This document shows, one piece after another, positions 18,250 to 27,348 of a stretch of 64,000 bases of DNA. The notes beneath the pieces are model-generated. The model was not told the origin of the DNA, did no database searches, and saw nothing but the letters and a program-made list of their open reading frames with translations. Origin of the DNA: Pseudomonas protegens CHA0 (GTDB lineage Bacteria > Pseudomonadota > Gammaproteobacteria > Pseudomonadales > Pseudomonadaceae); contig NC_021237.1 of assembly GCF_000397205.1 (NCBI RefSeq), positions 58,501 through 122,500 on the forward strand, given 5' to 3'. Position 1 is the first letter of the stretch; the number at the start of each line of letters is the position of its first letter. A program made the position numbers and the translations under genes.

Positions 18250-19179
18250 GTGTCCATCGTGCCCAGACTTTTTCGCCTTTTTGTCGCTTTTACCTTCAGC
18301 CTGTTCGCGATCGGCTCGGCCCAGGCCGAAGTGCGGGTGCTGACCAGCATCAAGCCGCTGCAACTGATTGCCGCCGCCGTGCAGGATGGCGTGGCGGTTC
18401 CCGAGGTTTTGCTGCCGCCCGGAGCTTCCCCGCACAACTACGCGCTGCGCCCTTCGGACGTGCGCAAGGTGCAGAGTGTGGACCTGCTGTACTGGATCGG
18501 CCCGGACATGGAAGGCTTCCTGCCGCGGGTGCTGAAGGGCCGTAGCCTGCCCTCGGTGGCGGTACAGGACCTGCCGGGCATGAGACTCCGGCACTTTGCC
18601 GAAGATAGCCACTCCCACGCTGAAGATGCCGACGAACATGACCATGATCATCGCCCCGGCACCCTGGACGCGCACCTCTGGCTGTCGCCGATCAATGCCC
18701 GGGTGATCGCCACCCGCATGGCCGCGGACTTGAGCGCCGCCGACCCGGCCAATGCCGCCCGCTACCAGAACAACCTGAAGGCGTTCAGCGAGCGTCTGGA
18801 TGCCCTGGATGCTCGCTTAAAAGCCCGCCTGGCGGGGATCGCCGGCAAGCCTTACTTCGTGTTCCACGAAGCTTTCGACTACTTCGAGGACGCCTACGGC
18901 CTCAAGCACGCCGGGGTGTTCAGCGTGGCAGCGGAAGTCCAGCCGGGGGCCCAGCACGTCGCCGCCATGCGCGCGCGCTTGCAGCAGGTGGGCAAGACCT
19001 GTGTGTTCAGCGAGCCGCCCCTGCGCCCGCGCCTGGCGGAAACCCTGGTGGCCGGCCTGCCGGTGAAACTGGCGGAGCTGGATGCGTTGGGCGGTTACAC
19101 GCCGGCAACCGCTCAAGGCTATGAGCAGGTGCTGGAGAAGTTGGGGAATGATCTGGCGGGCTGCCTGGAGCAGCTTTAA
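18250..19179 (+). CDS. znuA: zinc-binding periplasmic protein ZnuA
   Basis: Receptor of the zinc importer, cluster 9 substrate-binding family, 309 aa from the GTG at 18250. A second GTG at 18259 would give a protein three residues shorter with the more usual VPRLFRLF start; the choice is uncertain. A signal peptide ends at IGSAQA-EV. Zinc ligands fit ASPHNYALRP, the His of LDAHLWLSP, FHEAFDYFEDAYGL and a distal Glu/Asp. A His/Asp-rich loop (HSHAEDADEHDHDH, about 118-136) is the charged loop typical of zinc-specific members. It is transcribed away from zur. Confidence 0.95.
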   Translation: MSIVPRLFRLFVAFTFSLFAIGSAQAEVRVLTSIKPLQLIAAAVQDGVAVPEVLLPPGASPHNYALRPSDVRKVQSVDLLYWIGPDMEGFLPRVLKGRSLPSVAVQDLPGMRLRHFAEDSHSHAEDADEHDHDHRPGTLDAHLWLSPINARVIATRMAADLSAADPANAARYQNNLKAFSERLDALDARLKARLAGIAGKPYFVFHEAFDYFEDAYGLKHAGVFSVAAEVQPGAQHVAAMRARLQQVGKTCVFSEPPLRPRLAETLVAGLPVKLAELDALGGYTPATAQGYEQVLEKLGNDLAGCLEQL

Positions 19180-19202
19180 GCGGGGATTGTTGCGCGATGG
19201 CT

Positions 19203-19265
19203 TTCGCGGGCAAGCCCGCTCCTACAGGTTGAGCGCATCTCTGTAGGAGCGGGCTTGCCCGCGAA
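19203..19265. repeat. REPIN, 25-bp perfect arms
   Basis: ttcgcgggcaagcccgctcc plus tacag (19203-19227) is repeated in exact inverted form at 19241-19265 with a 13-nt spacer. It lies between convergent znuA and thrB and could also stop transcription. Confidence 0.92.
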
Positions 19266-19269
19266 GCGT

Positions 19270-20220
19270 TTACAGGGCGAACGGCAGCGCGATGCTGACC
19301 TGTTGCCGCTGCGCCAGGCGCTGCTGGAACTCCATCGGATCGTGAATCAGCACGTCCTGCCCGGCGAAGCTCTCGGCGGCGATCAGCCGCGATAGCCAGA
19401 AGCGCACGCAGGCCACCCGCAGCAGGGTCGGCCAGAGTTCGGCCTCTGCCGCAGTGAACGGGCGCAGCGCCGCGTAGGCGCCCAGCAGGGCTCGGGCCCG
19501 TTGGCCGTCGAGTACGCCTTCATCGTCGGAGCACCAGTCATTCAGGGCGATCGCCACGTCGTAGAGCATCGGTCCCGAACAGGCGTTGTAGAAGTCGATC
19601 AGGCCGGTCAGGTGGGTGCCTTCGAACATGGCGTTGTCGCGAAACAGATCGGCGTGGATGTTGGCCCGGGGCAGGGCGAGGATCTTCACCTTCTGAGCGG
19701 CGATTTCATCCAGGGCCCGTTGCAGCAGGTCCTGGGCCGTGGGGGCCAGGTGCGACAGCAGTTGCCTGCCCTCTTCCTGCATCCAGTCCAGGCCGCGATC
19801 GGTCTTGCGCTTGATCATGTGGTCCTTGGTGGCCACGTGCAGGTGGCCGAGCAGCTCACCGACCTGGGCACAGTGCTGGGCGTTGGCCTGCTTGATGTGC
19901 TTGCCCGCCAGCCGCGGTTGCAGCAGCGCCGGCTTGCCCGCCAGTTCGCGCAGGGCGACGCCGTCGGTGGTGCGCAGGGCATAGGGCACTGGCAGGTTGG
20001 CCTGGTGCAGCACGTCCAGCAGTTCAATGAAGAACGGCATTTCCTGGACCGGGCCACGTTCCACCAGGGTCAGGACGAACTCGCCCCGTTCCAGGCTGAT
20101 GAAGAAGTTGGTGTTTTCGCTACCAGCGGCGATCCCCTGGAAATCAAGCAGGCGGCCGAGCCCATACGGGGCGAGAAAGGTTTCCAGCTCGGGCCGAGCC
20201 AGGGGGGTGAACACAGACAT
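19270..20220 (-). CDS. thrB: homoserine kinase (APH-fold type)
   Basis: Phosphorylates homoserine in threonine synthesis. The 316-aa protein belongs to the aminoglycoside phosphotransferase-like class used by Pseudomonas, not the GHMP class. Motifs: N-terminal GSENTNFFISLERGEFVLTLVERG (nucleotide loop and Lys region), catalytic loop ANIHADLFRDNAMF (HxDxxxxN), metal motif TGLIDFYNACSGPMLYDVAIALNDW. It starts MSVFTPLARPELETFLAPYGLG. It is single-gene spaced, followed by the zinc block on the other strand. Confidence 0.92.
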   Translation of the reverse strand: MSVFTPLARPELETFLAPYGLGRLLDFQGIAAGSENTNFFISLERGEFVLTLVERGPVQEMPFFIELLDVLHQANLPVPYALRTTDGVALRELAGKPALLQPRLAGKHIKQANAQHCAQVGELLGHLHVATKDHMIKRKTDRGLDWMQEEGRQLLSHLAPTAQDLLQRALDEIAAQKVKILALPRANIHADLFRDNAMFEGTHLTGLIDFYNACSGPMLYDVAIALNDWCSDDEGVLDGQRARALLGAYAALRPFTAAEAELWPTLLRVACVRFWLSRLIAAESFAGQDVLIHDPMEFQQRLAQRQQVSIALPFAL

Positions 20221-20285
20221 GGTTAAAAACTGCCAGTACGGGCGCTGCTATCCAGCCAGCGCCATTGAGTTGAAGTCGGAGTGGT

Positions 20286-20573
20286 TTACCACTCAAAGAT
20301 TTTCCACGAAGGGATCAGCATATCCGGCTGATCCGAACGGATGAAGTTGCCGTCCGAGCCATCGGCACGCACCAGGAAGTAGGGTTTGCCGCCCTTTGGC
20401 GTGATCTTGATGGCATACAGGAAGCCATTTTGCCGGTATTCCTGGATGGTCTTGTCGCCTTCCGTGCGAATGGTTACTTCCGGGTCCGCTGATGGCGCAT
20501 CTTCTGCGGCGATCGCGGCCAATGGAGCGATTGCAATCAAGCCGGTCAGCAGCAAGCGATTTAGTGTGCGCAT
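20286..20573 (-). CDS. DUF2782 domain exported protein
   Basis: A 95-aa protein with a signal peptide (MRTLNRLLLTGLIAIAPLAAIAA-E) and one compact domain: TIRTEGDKTIQEYRQNGFLYAIKITPKGGKPYFLVRADGSDG, ending PSWKIFEW. This is the DUF2782 family. It sits divergent from polA and 65 bp upstream of thrB. From memory the same order occurs in PAO1 (PA5494). Function unknown. Confidence 0.9.
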   Translation of the reverse strand: MRTLNRLLLTGLIAIAPLAAIAAEDAPSADPEVTIRTEGDKTIQEYRQNGFLYAIKITPKGGKPYFLVRADGSDGNFIRSDQPDMLIPSWKIFEW

Positions 20574-20647
20574 GATAACCTTGTCCCTTTGTCGTCAACG
20601 GTCCCGCTATTCTAGCGCCGGACCCGCCGAAAAGGTTGATCCCGCTC

Positions 20648-23440
20648 ATGAGCCAAGCCCCCCTCGTCCTGGTGGACGGTTCTTCATATCTGTACCGCGC
20701 GTTCCACGCGCTGCCACCGCTGACCACCTCCAAAGGCCTGCCTACCGGCGCGGTCAAGGGCGTGTTGAACATGCTCAAGAGCCTGCGCAAACAGTACCCG
20801 GACAGCCCGTTCGCGGTGGTCTTCGATGCCAAGGGCGGGACCTTCCGCGATGACATGTACGCCGAATACAAGGCCAACCGCCCGAGCATGCCAGACGATA
20901 TGCGGGTGCAGATCGAGCCGCTGCACGCCAGCGTGATCGCCCTGGGCTTCCCGCTGCTGTGCGTGGAAGGGGTCGAGGCCGATGACGTGATCGGTACCCT
21001 GGCCCGCAGCAGCGCCGCGGCGGATCGTCCGGTGGTGATTTCCACTGGCGACAAGGACATGGCACAGCTGGTGGACGGGCACATTACCCTGGTCAACACC
21101 ATGTCCGGTAGCAGCATGGATGTGGAAGGCGTGAAGGAGAAATTCGGCGTCGCTCCCGAGCAGATCATCGATTACCTGGCGCTGATGGGCGACTCTTCCG
21201 ACAACATTCCCGGGGTGCCGGGCATTGGTCCGAAGACCGCTTCCGGCCTGCTGGTCGGGGTCAATGGCGGGTTGAAGGAGCTGTACGAACAGCTCGATAT
21301 CGTACCGACCCTGCCGATCCGCGGGGCCAAGACCTTGCCGGCCAAGCTCGAAGAACACAAGGAAATGGCCTTCCTCTCCTATCAGTTGGCGACCATCAAG
21401 GTCGACGTGCCGCTGGATGTCGGGCTCGACGACCTGCACCTGGGCGAGCCGGACCGCGAGAAGCTGGTGGAGCTCTACAGCCTGCTGGAGTTCAAGAGCT
21501 GGCTCGACGAGTTGCAGCGCGATGCCAAGCGTGTCGAGCTCAGCGGCGCTGAGGCGGCACCCGCCGCCGTGCCGCCGCCGCAGGCTGTGGAGCAAGCTCC
21601 GCTGGAGCTGCAGTACGAAACCATCCTCGACCAGGAGCGTTTCGATGCCTGGCTGGAGAAGCTCAAGGGCGCCAAGCTGATTGCCTTCGATACCGAAACC
21701 ACCGGGATCGATGCGCAGCAGGCGCAACTGGTGGGCCTGTCCTTCTCGGTCAAGGCCGGCGAAGCGGCCTATGTTCCCCTGGCCCACTCTTACATGGGCG
21801 CGCCGGCACAGCTGGATCGCGACAGCGTACTGCTGGCCCTCAAGCCCTTGCTGGAAGATCCCAAGCTGCTCAAGGTCGGCCAGCACGCCAAGTTCGACAT
21901 GAACATCCTGGCCAACTGTGCCATCGGCGGCGACCAGGCCAATGGCATCACTGTGCGCGGCGTGGCCTTCGATACCATGCTCGAATCCTACGTGCTCAAC
22001 TCCACCGCCACCCGCCATGACATGGACAGCCTGGCGCAGAAGTACCTGGACCACAGCACTGTGAGTTTCCAGGACATCGCCGGCAAGGGTGCCAAGCAGT
22101 TGACCTTCGACCAGATTCCCCTTGAGCAGGCCGGCCCCTACGCCGCGGAAGATGCCGACGTGACCCTGCGCCTGCACCAGGTCCTGTTCGACAAGCTGAC
22201 CGCGATACCGAGCCTGGCCAGCGTGCTCACCGATATCGAAATGCCTTTGGTGCCGGTCCTGGCGCGCATCGAGCGCCAGGGAGCACTGGTGGACGACAAG
22301 CTCCTGGGAGTGCAGAGCATCGAACTGGGGGACAAGATGGTCGCCCTGGAGCGCGAAGCCTTCGAGATCGCCGGCGAGGAGTTCAACCTGGGCTCGCCCA
22401 AGCAGCTGGGCAGCATCCTCTACGACAAGCTCGGCCTGCCGGTGCTGAAAAAGACTGCCAAGGGCCAGCCATCCACGGCTGAAGAGGTGCTGGCCAAGCT
22501 GGCGGAAGACGACTATCCGCTGCCGCGGGTGCTGATGCAGTACCGTTCCATGAGCAAGCTGAAAAGCACCTATACCGACCGCCTGCCGGAGCAGATCAAC
22601 CCGCGTACCGGGCGCATTCATACCTCCTATCATCAGGCGGTAGCGTCCACCGGCCGGCTGTCCTCCAGCGATCCGAACCTGCAGAACATTCCGGTACGTA
22701 CCGCTGAAGGCCGGCGCATTCGCCAGGCCTTCATCGCGCCGCCAGGCTACAAGCTGCTGGCAGCGGACTATTCGCAGATCGAGTTGCGGATCATGGCGCA
22801 CCTGTCCCGCGATGAAGGTTTGCTCAACGCCTTCCGCAACAACCTGGACGTGCACACCGCCACGGCGGCCGAGGTGTTCAAGGTCGAGCTCAAGGACGTC
22901 ACTTCCGATCAGCGCCGCAGCGCCAAGGCCATCAACTTCGGCCTGATCTACGGTATGGGCGCGCAGAAGCTGGGCAAGGACATCGGTGTCGATACCAAGC
23001 AGGCCAAGGCCTATATCGACACCTACTTCGCGCGTTACCCGGGGGTTCGCGAGTACATGGACCGCACCCGCGCCCAGGCCGCGGACCAGGGTTATGTCGA
23101 GACCATCTTCGGTCGCCGCCTGTACCTGCCGGAGATCAACTCCAACAAGCCACAGGAGCGCGCCGGCGCCGAACGCACCGCGATCAATGCGCCGATGCAG
23201 GGCACCGCGGCAGACATCATCAAGAAAGCCATGGTGGCCGTGGACAACTGGCTGGAGTCCTCGGGGCTGGATGCCCGAGTGATTCTCCAGGTGCACGACG
23301 AACTGGTGCTGGAAGTGCGCGAGGACCTGGTGGACCAGGTTCGTGAGGAAATTCGCGGGCACATGAGCGGTGCCGCGACCCTGGATGTGCCGCTATTGGT
23401 GGAAGTGGGGGTGGGAAATAACTGGGATGAGGCCCATTAA
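20648..23440 (+). CDS. polA: DNA polymerase I
   Basis: Replication and repair polymerase, 930 aa. Domains in order: 5'-3' exonuclease (about 1-300, [48 protein letters not shown]), 3'-5' exonuclease (about 330-520) with intact metal residues in [11 protein letters not shown], and family A polymerase (about 550-930) with motif [15 protein letters not shown], motif [17 protein letters not shown] and motif [10 protein letters not shown]. Proofreading should be active. Start [11 protein letters not shown] is chosen over an ATG 12 nt upstream because it matches the family N terminus. Confidence 0.98.
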   Translation: MSQAPLVLVDGSSYLYRAFHALPPLTTSKGLPTGAVKGVLNMLKSLRKQYPDSPFAVVFDAKGGTFRDDMYAEYKANRPSMPDDMRVQIEPLHASVIALGFPLLCVEGVEADDVIGTLARSSAAADRPVVISTGDKDMAQLVDGHITLVNTMSGSSMDVEGVKEKFGVAPEQIIDYLALMGDSSDNIPGVPGIGPKTASGLLVGVNGGLKELYEQLDIVPTLPIRGAKTLPAKLEEHKEMAFLSYQLATIKVDVPLDVGLDDLHLGEPDREKLVELYSLLEFKSWLDELQRDAKRVELSGAEAAPAAVPPPQAVEQAPLELQYETILDQERFDAWLEKLKGAKLIAFDTETTGIDAQQAQLVGLSFSVKAGEAAYVPLAHSYMGAPAQLDRDSVLLALKPLLEDPKLLKVGQHAKFDMNILANCAIGGDQANGITVRGVAFDTMLESYVLNSTATRHDMDSLAQKYLDHSTVSFQDIAGKGAKQLTFDQIPLEQAGPYAAEDADVTLRLHQVLFDKLTAIPSLASVLTDIEMPLVPVLARIERQGALVDDKLLGVQSIELGDKMVALEREAFEIAGEEFNLGSPKQLGSILYDKLGLPVLKKTAKGQPSTAEEVLAKLAEDDYPLPRVLMQYRSMSKLKSTYTDRLPEQINPRTGRIHTSYHQAVASTGRLSSSDPNLQNIPVRTAEGRRIRQAFIAPPGYKLLAADYSQIELRIMAHLSRDEGLLNAFRNNLDVHTATAAEVFKVELKDVTSDQRRSAKAINFGLIYGMGAQKLGKDIGVDTKQAKAYIDTYFARYPGVREYMDRTRAQAADQGYVETIFGRRLYLPEINSNKPQERAGAERTAINAPMQGTAADIIKKAMVAVDNWLESSGLDARVILQVHDELVLEVREDLVDQVREEIRGHMSGAATLDVPLLVEVGVGNNWDEAH

Positions 23441-23552
23441 GGGCACTTTTCAGGTGTTTTTGCCGCGGCATAGTGTCGCGGCAAAAACTAGCGAAGAGCT
23501 ATTAGCACCGAAAATTTCATCGATTATTGCCAATAGTTTTTGCAACCGGCCG

Positions 23553-23580
23553 GAACTAAATAGGTGAACGCCCACTCAGA
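23553..23580 (+). promoter_or_regulatory. candidate AlgU (sigma-22/sigma-E type) promoter of the sRNA
   Basis: GAACTA at 23553-23558 and TCAGA at 23576-23580 are 17 nt apart, close to the AlgU consensus GAACTT-N16/17-TCTGA. Transcription would begin near 23587. Confidence 0.6.
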
Positions 23581-23586
23581 GTTACT

Positions 23587-23717
23587 GAATGGCTGGTGAA
23601 GCCCTTCGATGCTCCTATGTTGTGTTAAGTGTTGGCAGATATCTGGACCCCGCCCTAGCGGTCTAGAACTTGAACCCCGAACTTCCCCCTCCCCATACGA
23701 AGTCCGGGGTTTTTTTT
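23587..23717 (+). ncRNA. ersA: probable ErsA sRNA (Spot 42 genomic position)
   Basis: The region between polA and engB holds Spot 42 in enterics and the AlgU-dependent ErsA in P. aeruginosa (established knowledge). Here an AlgU-like promoter predicts a start near 23587 and a strong terminator ends at 23717. That gives about 131 nt, close to the reported ErsA length. The terminator loop contains a C-rich stretch (ttccccctccccat) able to pair with ribosome-binding sites, as expected for a Hfq-type sRNA. ErsA in P. aeruginosa regulates algC and oprD. Targets here are not known. The 5' end is inferred. Confidence 0.72.
23682..23717 (+). terminator. Rho-independent terminator of the sRNA
   Basis: aaccccgaactt pairs with aagtccggggtt (one mismatch in 12) around a C-rich loop and runs into eight T residues at 23710-23717. 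Confidence 0.9.
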
Positions 23718-23728
23718 GCCTGAAAACC

Positions 23729-23838
23729 GCCTGGGAAATGATCATGCGGCGTTAAAAGCGCGGCGCGAAATGCTCATTTACAGCCAGTAAACTTCGCTTT
23801 CGCACCGCGCTTTTGCCTTGCCTGATCATCCCCCAGGC
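23729..23838. repeat. 110-bp concentric inverted repeat with three nested stems
   Basis: Outer arms 23729-23744 and 23823-23838 match at 14 of 16 bases. Middle arms 23754-23770 and 23798-23814 match at 16 of 17. The inner arms are tttac / gtaaa (23777-23781 and 23787-23791). All three share a centre near 23784. It lies between the sRNA terminator and the end of engB, and could be a terminator for engB, a mobile repeat (MITE-like) or a structured RNA. Confidence 0.85.
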
Positions 23839-23855
23839 AATTTTCCCTACGTCTC

Positions 23856-24497
23856 TCAGGCCTCGGCTTCGGCGCCTTTGTCGGCCAGTTCCATCCAGCC
23901 CGCCAGCACGGTGTAGGCCTCTTCCAGGCCCATGCGCTTGGGGGCCGAGAACAGTTGGATGGTGACGGCTTCGCCCCAGCCCTTGCGGATCTGCGACTGC
24001 ACCTTGAGCAGGGTGTTCTTGGCCGCGCCGTAGGTCAGTTTGTCGGCCTTGGTCAGCAGGATGTGCATCGGCATGCCGCTGGCGACCGCCCAGTCCAGCA
24101 TCAGCAGGTCGAAGTCGGTCATGGGATGACGGATATCCATCATCAGGATCAGGCCCTTAAGGCTCTCGCGGCTGCCCAGGTAGGCTTCCAGGTGACGCTG
24201 CCAGTGTTGCTTGAGCGGGATTGGCACTTTGGCGTAACCGTAGCCCGGCAGGTCGACCAGACGGCGATCGTCGTCTAGCTTGAAGAAGTTCAACAACTGC
24301 GTGCGACCCGGAGTTTTCGAGGTGCGTGCCAGGCTGGCGTGGGTCAGGGTGTTCAGGGCGCTGGATTTGCCGGCGTTGGAACGCCCGGCAAAGGCCACTT
24401 CGAAGCCTTCATCGTCAGGGCATTGATCGACTTTGGCGGCGCTGAGCATGAACGTAGCCTGTTGGCACAGACCGAGGATGGGGTTCTTGAGTTGCAT
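23856..24497 (-). CDS. engB: ribosome biogenesis GTP-binding protein EngB/YsxC
   Basis: Essential GTPase for 50S assembly, TrmE-Era-EngA-YihA-Septin family. The 213-aa protein shows G1 [10 protein letters not shown]2 region [15 protein letters not shown]3 [11 protein letters not shown]4 TKADKL and G5-like FSAPKRMG. Start [14 protein letters not shown] matches the family N terminus (after GGAAAT); the open frame extends 55 codons further upstream but through the divergent promoter region. It is divergent from the cytochrome c5 gene. Confidence 0.95.
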   Translation of the reverse strand: MQLKNPILGLCQQATFMLSAAKVDQCPDDEGFEVAFAGRSNAGKSSALNTLTHASLARTSKTPGRTQLLNFFKLDDDRRLVDLPGYGYAKVPIPLKQHWQRHLEAYLGSRESLKGLILMMDIRHPMTDFDLLMLDWAVASGMPMHILLTKADKLTYGAAKNTLLKVQSQIRKGWGEAVTIQLFSAPKRMGLEEAYTVLAGWMELADKGAEAEA

Positions 24498-24688
24498 GGG
24501 ATTTCCGATTGGGGCGATGCCGAGAGTGGACGCGGCGAGCGGTGTCATTTCCGTTTCAGTAACGCCAGTATATAATGCCGCAGATTTTGTGTGCGCTTTG
24601 TCCCAGCGTAGGATGAAGTTCACGAGAGCGATAAACCTTGAATGCGCATTAGAACGCACCACGCTCTCAACCCTGAAAAGGTCGTTTT

Positions 24689-24979
24689 ATGACGAAATGG
24701 CTGCTAGCTGCCGGTGTCTTGATGCCGTTTTACGGCGCTCAGGCTACACAGGATCCGGAAGCTGTGTACAACCGTGTTTGTGGGGCTTGTCATTCCGGCC
24801 AACTACCCACGGCGCCCCGCAAGGGCGACCAGGAAGCTTGGGCGCCGAGGTTGGCGCAAGGTATGGAGACGCTGGTGCAACACGTGACCCAGGGTTTCAA
24901 GGCGATGCCGCCGCGTGGTTTGTGCATGGACTGCAGTGCCGAGGATTACCGAGTCATCATCCATTGGATGAGCGAGTGA
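24689..24979 (+). CDS. cytochrome c5 family protein
   Basis: A 96-aa periplasmic monoheme cytochrome. It has a signal peptide (about 1-19, AQA-TQ), heme motif CGACH in YNRVCGACHSGQ and the axial Met in FKAMPPRGLCMDCSAEDY. The second Cys pair (CMDC) forms the disulfide typical of c5 cytochromes. It lies 45 bp upstream of cytochrome c4, so the pair is probably one transcript of soluble electron carriers feeding oxidases. Confidence 0.93.
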   Translation: MTKWLLAAGVLMPFYGAQATQDPEAVYNRVCGACHSGQLPTAPRKGDQEAWAPRLAQGMETLVQHVTQGFKAMPPRGLCMDCSAEDYRVIIHWMSE

Positions 24980-25024
24980 TCCCGGTCCATAACTCTTAAC
25001 CCTTAGCCGTAGTTGGATTAGCTG

Positions 25025-25630
25025 ATGAACAAATTACTCGTGAGTCTGCTGTTGACCTTGGGCATCACAGGTGTCGCCCATGCCGCAGGCGACGCTGCTG
25101 CCGGTCAGGCGAAAGCCGCAGTCTGTGGTGCTTGCCACGGCCCTGATGGGAACAGCATGGCGCCAAACTTTCCCAAGCTGGCGGGTCAGGGGGAAAAGTA
25201 CCTGAACAAGCAGTTGCACGATATCAAGTCCGGCAAGCGCCAGGTGCTGGAGATGACAGGCCTGTTGACCAACCTGAGCGATCAGGACCTGGCTGACATC
25301 GCCGCCTACTTCGCCAGCCAGAAAGGCAGCGTCGGCGCAGCAGATCCTAAAGTCGTGGCCCGTGGTGAAGAACTGTTCCGTGGCGGCAAGCTCGACCAGG
25401 GCATGCCTGCCTGCACCGGTTGCCACTCGCCAAACGGTGCGGGTAACGCAGCAGCCGGCTTCCCCCATCTGGGCGGCCAGCACGCACAGTACGTGGCCAA
25501 GCAGCTGACCGACTTCCGCGAAGGCAACCGTACCAACGACGGCGATACCCTGGTGATGCGCAGCATCGCTGGCAAGCTGAGCAACAAAGACATCGAAGCG
25601 GTGTCCAGCTATATTCAGGGCCTGCACTGA
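25025..25630 (+). CDS. cc4: cytochrome c4 (diheme)
   Basis: Periplasmic diheme cytochrome of 201 aa. The signal peptide is MNKLLVSLLLTLGITGVAHAA. The two heme domains are C34-GA-C37-H38 and C130-TG-C133-H134, each with a downstream Met ligand (MTGLLTNLSDQDLADIAAYFA and MRSIAGKLSNKDIEAVSSYI). It probably carries electrons to cbb3 or aa3 oxidases. A terminator follows. Confidence 0.95.
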   Translation: MNKLLVSLLLTLGITGVAHAAGDAAAGQAKAAVCGACHGPDGNSMAPNFPKLAGQGEKYLNKQLHDIKSGKRQVLEMTGLLTNLSDQDLADIAAYFASQKGSVGAADPKVVARGEELFRGGKLDQGMPACTGCHSPNGAGNAAAGFPHLGGQHAQYVAKQLTDFREGNRTNDGDTLVMRSIAGKLSNKDIEAVSSYIQGLH

Positions 25631-25708
25631 GGCCGGCTCGATCAGCGTTGCCCAAGGTGCTAAGCCACGGCAACGTTAATGATCGATTAATCTGACGGTG
25701 CAAGCATA

Positions 25709-25734
25709 AAGGGTGGCTCAGGCCGCCCTTTTTT
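25709..25734 (+). terminator. Rho-independent terminator after cytochrome c4
   Basis: aagggtggc, loop tcag, gccgccctt, then a run of T. One G-U pair in a 9-bp stem. Confidence 0.9.
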
Positions 25735-25827
25735 ATGGCGTCTGCCGCTACACTAGCGAACTCAAGCCCGCCAAGACCTGGCCGAATTCAGGTCGAGCGA
25801 GGCGCCAAAATTGTCCAGGAGTAAAGC

Positions 25828-26457
25828 ATGCGTAATCTGATTCTCAGCGCCGCACTCGTCACCGCCAGCCTGTTTGGCGTGACCGCTCAAGCGGCCGAAC
25901 CGCTTGAAGCCGGTAAACAATATGTCGAGTTGAGCAGCGCCGTTCCGGTTGCCGTGCCAGGCAAGATCGAAGTGGTTGAGCTGTTCTGGTATGGCTGCCC
26001 GCACTGCTACGCTTTCGAACCCACCATCAATCCTTGGGCTGAAAAACTCCCGGCCGACGTCAACTTCGTCCGTATCCCGGCCATGTTCGGCGGTATCTGG
26101 AACATCCATGGCCAGCTGTTCATCACCCTTGAAGCCATGGGTGTCGAGCACAAGGTGCACAAGGCCGTATTCGAAGCCATCCATGGCGGCAAGAAGCTCG
26201 CTACTCCTGAAGAGATGGCCGAGTTCCTGGCTGGCGAAGGCGTCGACAAGGACAAGTTCCTGAGCACCTACAATTCCTTCGCCGTCAAAGGCAAGGTCGA
26301 AGACGCCAAGAAAAAGGCCCAGGCCTACCAGATCACCGGCGTACCGACCATGGTGGTCAACGGCAAGTATCGTTTCGACCTGGGCACCGCCGGTGGTCCT
26401 GAAGGCGCGCTGAGCGTGGCTGACCAGTTGATCGCCAAAGAGCGCGCAGCCAAGTAA
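25828..26457 (+). CDS. dsbA: thiol:disulfide interchange protein DsbA
   Basis: Periplasmic oxidase that introduces disulfide bonds. The 209-aa protein has a signal peptide (MRNLILSAALVTASLFGVTAQAA) and a thioredoxin fold with active site C57-PH-C60 in FWYGCPHCYAFEP. The cis-Pro loop is ITGVPTMVVNGKYRF. AGGAG is 8 nt before the ATG. It is 12 bp upstream of the next gene and likely co-transcribed with it. It supports folding of the many exported Cys proteins nearby (Ivy, cytochrome c5). Confidence 0.96.
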   Translation: MRNLILSAALVTASLFGVTAQAAEPLEAGKQYVELSSAVPVAVPGKIEVVELFWYGCPHCYAFEPTINPWAEKLPADVNFVRIPAMFGGIWNIHGQLFITLEAMGVEHKVHKAVFEAIHGGKKLATPEEMAEFLAGEGVDKDKFLSTYNSFAVKGKVEDAKKKAQAYQITGVPTMVVNGKYRFDLGTAGGPEGALSVADQLIAKERAAK

Positions 26458-26469
26458 GCGCCCGCCGCC

Positions 26470-27348
26470 ATGCCGCGCTGGAGCTCGGAACGCATCGTTG
26501 GCCTGCATGATCCGCAGGTCAACGAGCACCATTTGGCGTCGTCCGGCCTGCCGGCAGACAGTCGTCTGCGCTTGCTCAGTTTCAATATCCAGGTCGGTAT
26601 CAGCACCGAACGTTATCGCCATTACCTGACTCGTGGTTGGCAGCACCTGCTGCCCCATCATGGGCGTGCCGACAATCTGCAGAAAATCGGCAACCTGCTT
26701 GGCGATTTCGACCTGGTGGCCCTGCAGGAGGCCGATGGCGGCAGCCTGCGCTCCGGCTACGTCAATCAGGTGGAACACCTGGCCCAACTGGGCGCCTTCC
26801 CCTACTGGTACCAACAGCTCAATCGCAACCTGGGACGCCTGGCTCAGCACAGCAATGGCGTGCTCAGCCGCCTGCGCCCCTGGGCCATCGAAGACCACCC
26901 GCTGCCTGGCCCCAAGGGGCGCGGCGCGATCCTCGTGCGTTTTGGCGAGGGTCCCGAGGCACTGGTGGTGGTGATGATGCATCTGGCGCTCGGTGCCCGC
27001 ACCCGAACCCGGCAACTGGCGTACATCCGCGAGTTGATCGGCGGCTACAAGCATCAGGTGCTGATGGGGGACATGAACACCCATGCCAGCGACCTGCTGG
27101 AGCATTCCCCTCTAAGGGACCTCAGCCTCTTGGCGCCGCAACTGCAGGCGACCTTTCCCAGCTGGCGTCCGCAACGTTGCCTGGACCATATTCTGCTCAG
27201 CCCCAGCCTGACCCTGGAGCGCGTGGAGGTCCTGGCCCAACCCATATCCGATCACCTGCCGGTCGCGGTAGAGATTCGTCTGCCGGGTTCGCTCACGGCT
27301 GATGCATTGCCCGCGTTGAGTCCTGCCCCTCGCGGAACCGATGAATGA
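26470..27348 (+). CDS. endonuclease/exonuclease/phosphatase family protein
   Basis: A 292-aa protein of the EEP fold. Motifs: LRLLSFNIQVG (Asn), DFDLVALQEADGG (catalytic Glu), FPYWYQQLNRNLGR, NGVLSRLRP, MMHLALGARTRTRQL, VLMGDMNTHAS (Asp/Asn) and LDHILLSPSL (His), ending ISDHLPVAVEIRLP. All the usual metal and catalytic residues are present, so it should be an active phosphodiesterase or nuclease. The substrate is unknown. There is no signal peptide. The stop overlaps the start of the diguanylate cyclase gene by 4 bp (ATGA), so the two are translationally coupled. Confidence 0.9.
   Translation: MPRWSSERIVGLHDPQVNEHHLASSGLPADSRLRLLSFNIQVGISTERYRHYLTRGWQHLLPHHGRADNLQKIGNLLGDFDLVALQEADGGSLRSGYVNQVEHLAQLGAFPYWYQQLNRNLGRLAQHSNGVLSRLRPWAIEDHPLPGPKGRGAILVRFGEGPEALVVVMMHLALGARTRTRQLAYIRELIGGYKHQVLMGDMNTHASDLLEHSPLRDLSLLAPQLQATFPSWRPQRCLDHILLSPSLTLERVEVLAQPISDHLPVAVEIRLPGSLTADALPALSPAPRGTDE

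Noticed and set aside
20684..23362. Very long open frame (892 codons) on the strand opposite polA
   Set aside because: It mirrors polA exactly, encodes a His/Gln/Val/Gly-rich sequence without domains, and is a known effect of high GC content in third codon positions.
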